Counted from the first letter of the stretch, positions 44,718 to 56,841 are shown. The stretch is 64,000 nucleotides of DNA from Azolla caroliniana (GCA_043228905.1 JBHGNT010000009.1:9920001-9984000); one strand, 5' to 3'. Program-made: numbers and translations. Notes: generated by a model from the sequence alone, not told the origin.

Positions 44718-44850
44718 GGATGGTTATCATGCATCACATGTAGTGCATGTGCGCCAAATAGCGATCATATGTCACATGCATTTCATGTGTTGCATGCATC
44801 TCATGACCTCTCATATACAACATATGCATATGAACGCCTTTATAAAGAGA
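44718..44850 (+). repeat. Dispersed repeat shared with 10258-10385 (inverted)
   Basis: The shared blocks are GGTTATCATGCA, GCGCCAAAT and TTTATAAAGAG-like, in order. It sits just upstream of the LINE ORF fragment and may be its 5' region or an LTR scrap. Confidence 0.5.
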
Positions 44851-46057
44851 GGGGAAGGAACCATCAAGGCATCAGTGAATCAATTAATAGAAACAAAAAA
44901 TCTAGGGGATCTCTGATCCTGAGAGGTAGGGGATCACCAGACATGCTCGAAGGCCATGAAGTGAGAGACATTGAGACACCCACACAGAATAACGCCATTC
45001 GAGTACTCGCGTACATTGATCATAAATGGATTGTAGATCCTGATCCGATCAAAGTACAACCCGATTGGCATATATGTACTCATGAAAACACATGGCTGCG
45101 TAAGGTCAGTTGGGACCCTTTGCAATGGACATGGCGTGATCCCTACACGGGGCAAGGAAGCAAACCCATCCCTTTCTTCCAATTCACAACTAGATTGGGT
45201 CGCCACATTCTAGCTGCTCAAGCCGCCCAAGAACCGGCTGCTGCAAAGGTCTGGCGCACATTTCAAGTTACCTCCGCAATAATCACCAAGTTTTGGCAGA
45301 AAATATGAAAGCAACAACACGCGAGGCGAATTACCACTTTCCAATGGCTGTTAATACATAAGTCCCTACCGGTGGTAGCATGGCAACGTGGGAACCTTAA
45401 CTCTCCTAATTGTGTAGAGTGCCCACATTCAGTAGAATCCATACGACACGCTCTGTGGGACTGCCCAACGTCCCATAGAACATGGCAGGGGGTTGGCCGC
45501 TTGTTGCAGTTATGCCAGGTGCAAGGTTCAATCAAGTGGGGAAATATATGTTGGCTATCATGGTAGGCTGCAATTGGCCGATACGAGCATCAGGAGGGGA
45601 TGACTTTGGTGATAAAAGCACAAGAGGTTCTTTTCTCCTCCAGCGACAATGTCCACTATTTTCCTCTTAATGACAAATCTCAAGAGGTGTTGGAATTGGT
45701 CAGCCCAATAACCCTTTGGATTCTATGGAAACAACGATGTAGGCGAGTCTTCTCCAACCAAACCACCCATCCAACAAGGTTACTGCAAGAGATATGGAGT
45801 GAAATTGTAGCCACTCTGAAGAGCCAATATGATGGCCTTAAAGGTGGCACGGAGGGAGTTGAAAGACAAGGCATAGCCTTCATCCAACAATGGTCGTCCT
45901 CTCCCTTTCTTGAGTCAGTGGGCTTCCACATTAGATGGAACTATTGCATCCCTTTAGGGATTTGTACATAATCGCCTCATTTGTAAAATTTTATAACTAA
46001 TGGAAGGAGTTTTTTTTGGAAAAAAAAACAAAAAAAAAACAAAAAAAAACAAAAATC
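44851..46057 (+). pseudogene. LINE ORF2 C-terminal remnant with A-rich tail
   Basis: Three frames carry the segment after RT. They include WLRKVSWDPLQW, then the zf-RVT-type Cys/His block CVECPHSVESIRHALWDCP near 45410-45480, then ITLWILWKQRCRRVF near 45710. Stops and frameshifts lie at about 45306 and 45564. The end is followed by A runs broken by C (46018-46057), the expected 3' tail. RT itself is absent, so this is 5'-truncated or separated from it. Confidence 0.75.
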
Positions 46058-46201
46058 TATATAGCTCATTTGTGAAGTATCTTGTCTTTCAAAATTGAAG
46101 TCAAGGATTCAAGCTGGAGTTTGGTAGAGATGAAGTATCATTTTTGCGATTGAGTATTGCAACTTTGGCAAAATCTTATATTCTCAATATCATAGGGCTT
46201 G

Positions 46202-46615
46202 TGTTGAGATACAACCTCAACATGAGCTAGATCGGCTGAAGAAGCTGAATACCAAAGCGGTTGAATAAGTCGGCAGGCCGTTAGGGCATATATTCCTATA
46301 TTTATAGTAATAGGAATATTTTAGGGAGTTAGTGTCAGATGCTCTTTATGAGCATGCAAGTACATGATAACACTTGTGTTAGCTCGCTGTCAAGGTTTGT
46401 ATAAAAAGTGCTCACTAAGCACATTGTATGTACAGAGTGTTATTAGTTTGAATATAGTTTTGTTGTTGGCTCTCTGTGTCTCTCTCACTCTCTCTCACCT
46501 TCTTTGTGTATGTTCCATCTCTGTGTTTTCCTAACTGTCTTCTGCTATCCAGCGATAGCCGGTTGTGTTTGTTGTTAGCTTTTGCATACGTAACTCTTGT
46601 TTCTTGAATTATACA
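46202..46615 (+). repeat. Solo LTR related to LTR-B
   Basis: It begins TGTTGAGATACAACCTCAAC, has the shared GGCAGGCCGTTAGGGC and GTATAAAAAGTGCTCA blocks, and ends near ATACA. No TGGTATCAGAG follows, so it is not a 5' LTR. No target duplication is clear. Confidence 0.65.
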
Positions 46616-48029
46616 TTGTCTTTATCTCTTGTTCGTGCTTGTCTCTCTCGTTTTTCAATATGAACTCTCCTCGTACAAAACCCCAAGGGTTCTAGCATTG
46701 AGCACAAACAATACGACAACACTAAATGCCCCCATCCATTTCCATTGTCATGGAGTTAACTCTAATATGACTCATATAAAATTTATTGTCTATACAAGTT
46801 CTCTATGATTTTGAGCATTTTCATATGTTTCCCAATATATGAATGAAATGTAGATTCAAATAATGTAGCCATGTTCTCAACTCCATTCGAATGATATATA
46901 TTTGCATTAAATAAACATAAATTAGATTAGACTCTTATTAGTCTTTCAACAAAAGAAAATATGAATAAGCTTTATAATCTGAATGCTAGAAGATTGTCAA
47001 CCTCCAATAAATGTACCATCTTTCAGAGTCATACCACAACCTTCCTTATTGTTTAGGATATGGATAGAGGATGTTATCAACCTTCTCTAGCCTTTGATTA
47101 ACCATGACTACTAGTCTTGCGTGAGTCCACTTATTTGACACAAAAATTAATGGAAACTCTTTAATTGAGTATCTTTAGGAAGGAATGAGAAATAGTTTTG
47201 ATTAATTGAATTACGTTGAGATACAAAATTAAGGTAAATTCTTATGGGAGAGCTCTAATCTAATGTGGAAAACCAAGAGGAACTGACTTTTATAATATTT
47301 ACAATGCCATAGTAGGCCATTTTCACGCATATATGCATATTTACCCTATCCTTAAAGGTAATTGTCACTTCCTACACTATTATATGAAGTTATGAATTTA
47401 GAGCTTGTGCCAATGTGAATGTAAAGGGCATGGGAAGTGCAAGTATAGCTAGTAGTTTCCCCAAAACGAATATGTGTACACTCCGAGCCACACCTATTTA
47501 TGTAATGCCACCTAGTAGTGCAATGTACCTGTATGTGAAATGGTGGAATTGTTAAGGTTCTTGACTAAGAGATTATTTAGAAGATTCTAGGGTAATTGAA
47601 GTGATTTAGCACAAATAGGAAAGGTGTGATGATCATATTATATTTTAGATGATTACAATAGTAGGGAGTTTGCACTCCTCTTCTTCTCCTTGCTTGGAGC
47701 TTGCAAATGAGGTGCGTACATAGGTTCTCCCATGTTGTTAGGCATGCCAGGCATATAAATCTAGTTGACATTCTTGTTTTAACCTAAATGAGATGCATTT
47801 GCATGTTTACCTTCATGTATATTGAAAAATGCTTAAGATCTTGACTCAAAATTGTTTATTCCGTTTCAAAGTGTACATTTTATAGCCTTGGTTAGATTGT
47901 TATAATTGGTTCTTGGTCTTGTTGTAACTGTCTTAACTAGACCATGATTAACCTTACCATGGTTTAGGCTGTGTAAACTAGAGGGTAATTAGGGTGGCTT
48001 GTGTTAGTGCCACAACTCCCCCCAAAAGG
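46616..48029. other. AT-rich intergenic
   Basis: No gene or repeat is recognised. Confidence 0.45.
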
Positions 48030-48270
48030 GGAAAACTACCACATGATAAATGCAAGAGGTCATTAATCAATGGTGGTAATTACTATAATATTGGTAGTTG
48101 GAGGTGGAGGTTCTCAATCAATATTAGTGTCTATTCCATGATGCAAAGGTTGTCAGTTAATGGCAACAACTATTGCATGACAATTACGGGCGGAGGTCGT
48201 CCGTCAATGGCGGAGGTAGAGGTGACTATTGTGTGGTGATTGGGGGTTGAAGTTGTTAGTTAATGGTGGT
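48030..48270. repeat. Degenerate minisatellite, ~50-bp period
   Basis: There are repeated blocks of the form GT(C/T)A(A/G)T(C/T)AATGG followed by ACTATT and GGAGGT. Period and ends are approximate. Confidence 0.45.
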
Positions 48271-48959
48271 GTTGGTTGGCTCATTGGAAGGTTTTACTAT
48301 TGTGGAGGAGCCACTGGAGTCACATTGCAATAGATAAGTTATCGTATGTATTTGTTTTGTGATTCTAAATGGCTAAGCTACTAGTACATTAGATATTCAC
48401 TCAAACTCAAACTATAACATTAGATGGGAAAATATGTCGAATACGGGGGTATAACGGCCATATTCACATTGTCTTAGTTGGACAAACTAGACTAGGTCAC
48501 ATTTGTAATTATGTCAAAGGGCAATTGCCTTGGTTCAGTTATTGGACAAACTAAACTTGTAACTTAGTTCGGTGATTGGTTGCCGCCACTCTTTTCTTTC
48601 TTTTTAAGCAAAATATCCTTCCATTAGTTATACAAAAAGGTCATAACGGTTCAACATACAAAGTATTTTTTCCCAAGCTCATCTTGTGTAAGATAATGGC
48701 TGAGGAAACAAATCTATGTACTCCAACATAGAGAAAACAGTCTAGTAATTACAAACTATTCCCTAGACACATTGCAAGGCATCCATATCCACAGACAACA
48801 ACAAAAGTAGATCTATTAAGAAAGAAGCCCTCTCAGGTCATAGTTATGAGCCATTCAATACTTCTTCAACCTGTACATCTTGGATTTGAAGAAGATCAAC
48901 TACTTTGTTTGGTTTTTCAAGAGAACCACTATTCACATTCGTGAATGTAAAGTCAATAA

Positions 48960-49760
48960 CTATGCTTCCAATTTCCACATCAACCATCTTCCCGGATTAC
49001 ACCAAATTCCTGTACATACAACAACAAAAAAAGTCAAATTCCCTCATCTCCTCACGAGCTTATTCTTCAGCTCCACACCATCATCACTCGTCTTTATCAA
49101 AAACTTAAAAACTACTTCGTTAAATCCTCATCAACCATCTCGCCGAATACCACCAAATTCATGCACATAAACAATAAAATGTGTGTAAAGTCCTCATCTC
49201 CTCATGAGAATATGCTTCGACCTCCACACCATCATCACTCATCCAAAACATAAAGTTTACTTCCTTAAGTCCACATCATCCATCTCGCCGAATACCACAA
49301 AAATCATGCACATACAACAATACAGTGAGTCTTGTTTCCTCATGCCCTCATGAGAGTATGCTTCGCCCCCCACACCCACATCACTCATACTTATCCAAAA
49401 ACATACATTTTGATTCATCAAGTCCACATCAAACTTCTCGCCGATTACTACCAAAACCTGTACATACAAACAACTAAATTAGTCTAGTCTTCTAAATAGA
49501 CTATGCTTCAGCCCCCACACCACCAACACTCATCCTTATCAAAAACATGCATTTTGTTTCTTCAAGTCCTCATCCAACTTCTCGCCGATTACCGCCAAAA
49601 TCATGTACATACAAACAACTAAATGAGTCTAGTCTTCTAAAGAGACTATGCTTCAGCCCCCACACCACCAACACTCATCCTTATCAAAAACATGAATTGT
49701 GCTTCATTAATCCACATCAACCATATCACTCTCGTTGATTTACCTCCAAAATCGTGCATC
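48960..49760. repeat. Tandem satellite, ~145-150 bp period, ~5 units
   Basis: The landmark (C/A)(C/T)TCTCGCCGA(A/T)TACC recurs near 48983, 49135, 49280, 49433, 49577 and 49721. A second landmark (ATGCTTC.(A/G)CC.CCACACCA) keeps the same spacing. Units are diverged; the last full ones are most alike. Confidence 0.85.
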
Positions 49761-50759
49761 CTTATCCAAAATCAGAAGATGCTTCATTTTTCGCATCCAC
49801 CATCTCACCCCTGTCAGTCCATAGGACTACCCCAATCCCATCCGCCTCTTTTATGTCCTTCTTGTCAACCTGTAAGATAAAGAGGAAAAAAGAAACTATA
49901 TACCCTGACAATTATGTTTGAAATAAGAAAGGACTAGGGGGAGGAAATAACCAACGTGGTCTGGAACATAATTCTAACGATCTTCATGTGACTCATCTAA
50001 CTAGTGAGGTATTGGCCACCATATTTTACGAATTTTTCGTCTTTTCTTATGCACCTTTTCCAGTGTTCCTTTAATACTATCATACTCTCCCTTAACTGTG
50101 TGCACCAAGTTGTCCCACAACATCTTAATCATATCCACCACATTTTACTCGATGCCTTCATATTTCTTGCTACAACGACACTTCAACCACACCCATAAAA
50201 CATTAACTGAATAATACAGTTACTGTTGTGTCTCTCTATGTCTCACATCTCTCTCATTCAATTTTCTTGTTAATCTCGGCTTCATCCTATTCATTTTGTT
50301 TATATTTTTCATCAACTTGTTGATTATCAACATATAATGTTTTTTTGTTCCACACTAACGGCCTCATCTCCAACAGCTGATATCTGAGCAGAGGTTCTTA
50401 ATCTGCTACTTATCATCATCAATATCATCAACAACACTTTTGCATACTCCTTTTGAATACTTCAAGTTGATCACATCTTTGGAATAGATTTAAGATTTCT
50501 GTCAAACAAAAATCTTCTGATTGGCAACATACAAGAATCATATTCCATGAGAAGAGATACTTAGCTGATTCACACTCTATTGAACTAAACTACACATCAA
50601 GTAGACCGGTCGGTTGAACTCCTTTTTTGTGGTGGTTGTCGCTCAGAGTGGAATCTTGATCCAATCGACATCATCTGTGCTCTATCTGGCTAAGCGACTT
50701 TTGAGCATACCAATGAGCGTTGTCTCTTCATTCGCTGAAGTCACTCGGAGCAGGATCAG
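49761..50759. other. Intergenic, no recognised gene
   Basis: It is AT-rich and has no supported features. Confidence 0.45.
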
Positions 50760-51180
50760 TGCTGAGAGACAAGCTCAACATGAAGTTGGACCGGCTAAAG
50801 GATTGATGGAAGAAGCTGATAGCCGGATCAACTGGAGGCTAGATACCTCATCAGATGAAGAAGCCGATAACTAGATCGACGGGGAGAGCTGGCAGACCGT
50901 TAGGGCATACATTGCTATGTTTAGCAATAGGTATAGTCAATGTTAGATGCTCTTATGTGAGCATTGAAGTACTTGTCAGTCCTTTGGAGGATTTGTATAA
51001 AAGGTGCTCAGTGAGCACATCATCTTGTACAGAGTGCTATTATTTTGAATTAAGTTTCTTTTGTCTACTTTCTTTGTCTCTCACTCACGGTGTGTCTTGT
51101 ATTCCCAAGATGCATAGATGCACTACCCATTCCTTTGTCCATATTCCTGTCTTCTACTGGTTTGCTTGGTTTGTGTTAGA
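50760..51180 (+). repeat. LTR-B relative, plus orientation, truncated at its 3' end
   Basis: It starts TGCTGAGAGACAAGCTCAAC and has the GTATAAAAGGTGCTCA promoter block. It runs into the reverse internal leader of the next copy near 51180. Confidence 0.65.
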
Positions 51181-51651
51181 AGTTTTGTTGGTTGCAGAGG
51201 ATTCTTCTAACCCTCGCACTCTGATACCATGTAAAGAAAAAAGATGTGGAAGCTCAAAGATAGGCACAACCGGCTGAGTTGGACAACATAGTATGACAGA
51301 CAGTTAGTATAATATAGAGATGGAGATTTAGGGACAAAGAGAGCGTGCAAGTATACACAAAACAACAGAGATAACTATCTCAAAAAGAGTCAACACGTAC
51401 AATGTGCTCACAGAGCACCATATATACAAGCAGTACTGACACAGTACTTAAAATGCTCATTCATGAGTTGTGATATCTGATAAACCTAAATTATGATTCC
51501 TAAGACTATTCTAAGAAAACTAGGTCCTAACGACTCTACGTCCTTTCGGCCCTATTGACCTATCAACCCTTATAACTTCTAGCCAATCTGGCTTTCAGCT
51601 TCTTCAGCTGGTTTGACTTTATGTTGAGCTTGTCTCTCAATATATCTCTAT
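51181..51651 (-). repeat. LTR-B relative, minus orientation, with primer site and short leader
   Basis: The minus-strand LTR spans 51651-51235 and is followed by TGGTATCAGAGTGC and a short copia leader that stops near 51181. Together with the preceding LTR it forms an inverted pair. Confidence 0.65.
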
Positions 51652-51672
51652 CTCTGCCCTAACTTGTTTTCC

Positions 51673-51674
<2 letters not shown>

Positions 51675-51731
<57 letters not shown>
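51675..51731. repeat. (CA)n microsatellite
   Basis: An uninterrupted AC run of about 57 bases. Confidence 0.95.
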
Positions 51732-51733
<2 letters not shown>

Positions 51734-52024
51734 TTAACACACGCGTGATATTCGAATTCAAGAATACGAAATGGCCCCAAGAATATTATAAAACTATTCC
51801 TTTTGCAAAATTAATATAAATATTATTTATTTATTTTATTTCTAAAAAATATATATATATATTTAATTCACTAAAAAAAGAACAATAATCCATTAATCAA
51901 TTATAAAAATATGATTAGTATTAAGTCTCCTTTAGTGTCATATAAAGAAGAGGGGAGTTTTTTAACCTTTATTTGATTGATTGATTTATTATTTTAAAAA
52001 ATGAATATTTTTATATTTATTATT

Positions 52025-52431
52025 TGTAAAAACAAATAGCGTGTGGAAGCAATAAGAAATAGAAAACAGAGAATAGGTTTAATGGAGAGCTTAACAGTAC
52101 GCGGGAGAGACAGAGAGAGCAAAAAGAGAATCACTATTCCAAAAATTATATCAACACTCTGTACATAGTATGTGTTTAGCGAACACTTTTATACAAGTCC
52201 ATATGGACTGACAGAAGTACGGTGTACTTCAATGCTCACTCGAGCGTGTGACACTAACTACGAGAGTAATAACTCCATAGTAGTCTAGCTGCTACTAGGC
52301 TTCCGGTTACTGATGGATCTGGCTAACCGGCTCCCCAGCTCATCGGGTGCTCACTAGCTCACTGATCCGCCTCGCTCACCGGCTCAAGCTTATTCAGCCG
52401 ATCCGGTTCCAATTGAGCTTGCCGCTCAACA
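52025..52431 (-). repeat. 3' LTR of copia B copy 2
   Basis: Plus-strand ends are TGTAAAAACAAATAGCG and TTGCCGCTCAACA. A reverse polypurine tract (CTCCCCCTC) begins at 52432. Confidence 0.93.
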
Positions 52432-52441
52432 CTCCCCCTCA
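52432..52441 (-). promoter_or_regulatory. Polypurine tract of copia B copy 2
   Basis: Minus-strand GAGGGGGAG abuts the LTR. A similar motif recurs in the coding sequence near 53062, where it encodes the LRGS peptide. Confidence 0.75.
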
Positions 52442-52647
52442 AGCTCAACTTGAGGTCCGGTCGTAGTGTCAACGTCTGTGGCAACCGGTCCTTCTACCCG
52501 GCTCCTTCTAGCGTCACTCCGCCTTGCTCGCGCTCCTCGTCCGGTCCGGTTCTATTTGCCACGACCCCTCTTGTTCTACGCACCTCGACCTCCTCGGTCG
52601 GCTTGTTTGCTCAACATGCCTAATTCAGCTCCCTCGTTGCTGTGACT

Positions 52648-53997
52648 TCAGCGCATGCCGGTTCGCCGATTCCTTCCTGTTGGCATCGACTTTCGCTGCC
52701 TTCTCGTCCTCTTGGCCATGAATTGATCCGGTTCTTCCGAATTTGTCTGTTGAACCGAATCGACTGTCTCTAATTCGTTCCAGCTCTTGTTCGAATCGGT
52801 TGCTCCCGATTTGTCTTCTGGTTCTAGGCCCTTCACCACATCGGACCATGTCCGAGTATTGGCCTTCTTCTTCCGGTCGACTCTGTCCTTCTTGACTCTG
52901 CCGCCGCTGCAGCTTGTTCTGACTTGTTCGGATGTGTCGACTTTCTTTGTCGACTCGACTCCTTTCTTCTTCTTGACTCTCCCTTTATGGGTTCTTCCCT
53001 CACCGGCGCATGCGGCAGTCTCTTTGCCTTTGCCCGTTCCGGTGTTTTGGCCCGTACTCCCCCTCAAGTGTGGCACGTCGAGATGCTGAACACCAAGCAT
53101 TTCGGTGAAGTGCTGCAACTTGTCCGATCCGAGTGGTTTGGTGAAGATGTCGGAAACTTGCCGATCTGTGTGAACATACCGAAGTTCGACCTCACCGCTC
53201 AAGACACGCTGACGCACAAAGTGATAGTGCACTTCTATGTGCTTTGTGCGAGCATGGAATACGAGGTTATTGGCAAGTTGCATGCTGCTTATGTTGTTAC
53301 AGTAGATCAGAATTGGGGTCGGTACCTCGATCCGTAGGTCTTGCAGTAGTCGCCGAAGCCAAATGGCTTCACAGGTGGCAATGGTAGCGCCTCGATACTC
53401 AACCTCAGTGCTCGACAGAGCAACTGTTGGCTGCTTTTTGCTGCTCCACGCCACAACCGCGCTACCTAGGGAAAACATGTAACCAGAGGTTGATTGGTGA
53501 TCTGATGCATCGCCGGCCCAGTCGACATCTGTGTAACCGACCAGCTCTTCGGTTATACCTCGCTGGTATAATAGTCCCCGGTCCTTCGTGCCGCTCACAT
53601 ACCGCAGTATTCGGTGCGCGCACTGAAGATGCTCTATGGTCGGCTTCTGCATGAATTGGCTAATCACACCGACCGGATAGCTGATGTCGGGTCAGGTGAT
53701 GGTCAAATATATAAGGCTGCTTCCGACAATTTGTCGGAACCGTTTCTCATCGCAGGCCGGTCCGGAGTCGCGATAGAGATTCTGGTTCCGGTCTAGGGGA
53801 GTAGAGATAGGTCGTCATTCCGTCATGCCGAACTTGTACAACATATTCAACACATAGTGCCTTTGTGAGAGCAATATTCCGTCAGGGGTTCGGATCACCT
53901 CAATCCCAAGAAAATAATGAAGGTCCCCCAGGTCCTTCATCTCAAACGCATCCGACAACTGGGACTTGACTCGACAACGCATCTCATGCACAGACAC
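52648..53997 (-). pseudogene. Copia B RT/RNase H with basic C-terminal extension
   Basis: From 53997 the frame gives RT after the deletion (MRCRVKSQLSDAFEMKDLGD), TGA/TAG stops near 53815 and 53796, and then RNase H (53667 onward, VAWSSKKQPTVALSSTEVEY). It keeps HARTKHIEVHYHF and the usual copia end VPHLRGSTG near 53060. Instead of stopping, it continues 137 codons to TGA at 52648. The extension is rich in Lys, Arg, Ser and Thr (KKKKGVESTKK, KRTRRQRK), so nuclear targeting or nucleic-acid binding is plausible. No known domain is recognised. Confidence 0.85.
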
Positions 53998-55290
53998 CTT
54001 GTCACCGATCCGGTTTTGGATTTAGACGGCCGTCTGGACCGCCTCCGCCCAGTAGAAATGGGGCATGCTCTTCTCTTCCAACATTGCCCTTGCCGCGTCG
54101 ACAAGCGACCGGTTCTTCCTTTTGGCCACACCATTTTGCTCCGGTGTGTATCTGCTGCTGAACTCTCTCTGAATTCCTGTTTGCTGCAGATAACTATTGA
54201 ATTGGCCGGAAAAGTATTCTTTTCCGCCATCTGACCGTAGGCACTTGATTTTCCTCTCCAATTCCCGTTCCACCATGCTCTGGAGGTTCCGGAAACAGTC
54301 GAAGACTTCGGTCTTCCACTCAACGAGGTAGATTCATGTGTGCCAGCTATAGTCGTTGATGAAGGAGACGAAGTATCGACTCCTGCTAAGACTCACATTC
54401 TGTGCCGGTCCCCATACATCCGAATGAATAAGGTCGAGCTTGTTACGGCTACGGTTTTGTTCGGCGGGGAATGGAAGCCGGTGTTGCTTCCCGAGTTGGC
54501 AGGCTTCACATACTTGGGCCTTCCAGCCACTAAACTTCGGCAAACCGAAAACAACTTGTTTCGTTTGCAAGTCTTGAAGCTGCCGGTAATTGACGTGGCC
54601 GATCTGCTTGTGCCACAGGTCGATGTCCGATTCAACCTTCTGTCCTTTGGCAAACAAAGCGGTGCCAACATCATTGGTGTCGAGGATGAACATCCTCCCA
54701 TCTCTGCGCCCTTGTGCGATAATCCGGCCCTCCTCGATGAAGCACCCGAGGTGCGTAAACCGCACCTGCATTCCCTAGTCGACGATCTGTTCGACCGACA
54801 CTAGGTTCTTCGTGATAGTTGGAACGTGTAATACGTTCATCAACTTCCCCCTCTATCCGACGTGGCTCAGGGGAACTTCTCCGACATACACGATTGGGTG
54901 AGGAGTGTCGTCTCCAGTTTCGACAACTCTCGGTTGTTCCGGTTTCTCCAAGAAGGAGAATCACTCTTTGTGGTTCGTCATGTGATTTGATGCACCGGAA
55001 TCAACGTACCACACTTCCTCTGATTTGGAAGTGGTCTTCTTCATCGAGTTAGCCTCGTGTTTCATCACCAAGGCTGGCCCCTTACCGGTCTTCCCGGTTC
55101 CGGATCCTTTTGATCCTTGCGCGTAGTGCGAGCTTTGCCGGTTCTCCCGATTGGTTTTGCCGGATCCAGATCTGTTCGAATCGGCGTGCTTCTTCCAGCA
55201 CTCGCTTTCTCTGTGGCCCTTTTTGCCATAGTACCAACATTCCGTGGCGGCTTTGTCTTGCCGGCCTTCGGCTCCACCTTGACTCCCCCT
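53998..55290 (-). pseudogene. Copia B gag C-terminus, protease and integrase
   Basis: A CCHC knuckle CWYYGKKGHRESEC (Cys to Tyr at its second Cys) is followed by a good protease site, YVDSGASNHM, near 55000. Then come a TAG at 54961 and one near 54832, the pre-integrase region and the integrase zinc site (CEACQLGKQH). The DDE core carries HSDVWG, RSDGGKEY and TPEQNGVAKRKN, where the usual catalytic Glu of NGVAER is Lys. It ends at NRIGDKVSVHE, where a deletion joins it to RT near 53985. Confidence 0.85.
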
Positions 55291-55295
55291 GCTTG

Positions 55296-56005
55296 TGTGA
55301 GGACTACACACTCCGAAAACAATGCTCAGTCACAACCGAGTCTGGGATCAAACACAGAAAAACGGGTAATGTACGCACGACATAGTAAAGAGAAGAGTAC
55401 ACAGGATGTTTACGTAGAAAACCCAAACACGGAAAAACCACGGCAGTCCACAGACTGCAAACTATCACTATGTTACAATATACAATAGATGAACACAAAG
55501 GCAACGACCTCTTGTTCACTGTCTTCGTCACAGGTGGCGGTTACAACAGAGACAACGTCCTCTTCGTCTCTCACTCTCTCTGTACATGGCTGCACTCAAA
55601 TCTTGCACCAACAAGAATGACAACTGCTATACACTAAGTTTGCCCTAAGTCATATTTATACTAATATGACTTTCCGGCTATTTACAAATATAGCCCCAAT
55701 GGACTCTCAGAAACATATTTACGAATATGTCCCTTCATCCGGTGAGCACTCCTCACCGGGCTTGCATCATCCGGCTCTTGCCGGGCACTCGTCATCCGGT
55801 TCTCACCGGGCCTTCCTTGCCGGGCACTCGTCATCCGGTTCTCACCGGGCCTTCCTTGCCGGGTACTCGTCATCCGGCTCTCACCAGGTCTTCCTGTTGT
55901 CGGGTACTCGACATCTGGATTCGGCCAAGGCCTATCGGCCTCGACCGAGTTGCTCATCAACACTGTTCCTCTCACTTCCTATCCGGAGGGACATGTTTCC
56001 TAACA
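55296..56005 (-). repeat. Solo LTR-A nested in copia B gag
   Basis: It is 710 bp with plus-strand ends TGTGAGGAC and CCTAACA. GCTTG flanks both sides (55291-55295 and 56006-56010) as target duplication. There is no internal sequence, so this is a recombined solo LTR. It carries about four units of the 40-bp minisatellite (55740-55920). Confidence 0.95.
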
Positions 56006-56010
56006 GCTTG

Positions 56011-56743
56011 TGGACGTCCTGGAACTGCTGTCGGCACGGTCTCTGTGTCGTCGGTCTTTCCCTTGCAGGTCGCCTCCATTGCGTGCTGACCCGCCTTGTC
56101 CACCACGCCCACGGGGCAAATCCGCCTCCGTGTACAACATCTGGCTGTCGGTGGGTGCACTTGTTGACGCATCGGCGTGGTTCTCCTCTACAAGGAGCAT
56201 CAACTGTTAGTCGAAAAATGACGGCGTATTCTCCCTCGTACATACTGCTGTCCGGAAAGCTCAGAACTTAGACGCCAGGCCCCCAAGACAAACTTGTACT
56301 ATCTCGTCTTCCTCTACCGTGACGTTGATAGAGGCAAGCGAGTCACAAATCTCTTTGATTCGGGCCGTGTAATCAGCCACCGACATGTCCTTCTGTCGGA
56401 CATTGCTCAACTCCTGTCGGAGTTGCAGCTTCCAGGTTGTAGTGTTTGCGGCGAACACCTTCTTCAGGTTTCCCCAAGCCTCTTTCGACATCTTGGCATC
56501 TCGGACGTTGCTCAGCATCTGGTCTCCGACACTGGACTCAAAGCAGTACATCACTCTGCTTGCCGATTGTTCCCACACTGGGAAGTCCTTGTGTGCCGCA
56601 TCAGGTGATGTGTCGTTAGCTCCGTCGACATAGCTCCAGTAACCATGCCCAAGTAGGTACTGGTGCATCTTGTATGACCAGGATGCGTAGTTGGATCTGT
56701 CGAGCTTCTCCACCGGAAGCGAGCTAGCCATTCCTCTATCCAT
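56011..56743 (-). pseudogene. Copia B gag N-terminal part, copy 2
   Basis: Gag opens MDRGMASSLPVEKLDRSNYA at 56743 and reads 160 codons to a TAG at 56261 after LGGLASKF. A frame change follows, and then SFFDLQLMLLVEENHAD and a serine-rich end up to the solo LTR. After the LTR the same gag continues at 55290 with RGSQGG. Confidence 0.85.
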
Positions 56744-56829
56744 TTTTTTTTTCTTCTTCTATTCTTTACAAAGGTTAGGTTTTCTTCTTGCGAAAGCGAA
56801 TGTCGGCTGCAGAGGTTCTCAACCCTCGC

Positions 56830-56841
56830 GCTCTGATACCA
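56830..56841 (-). promoter_or_regulatory. Primer-binding site of copia B copy 2
   Basis: TGGTATCAGAGC on the minus strand, directly next to the 5' LTR. Confidence 0.85.

Noticed and set aside
48880-49170. Small protein gene at the start of the satellite
   Set aside because: The frame runs through satellite units and is not kept in the following units.
48960-49760. CRISPR array
   Set aside because: Units repeat over their whole length without unique spacers, and the DNA is eukaryotic.
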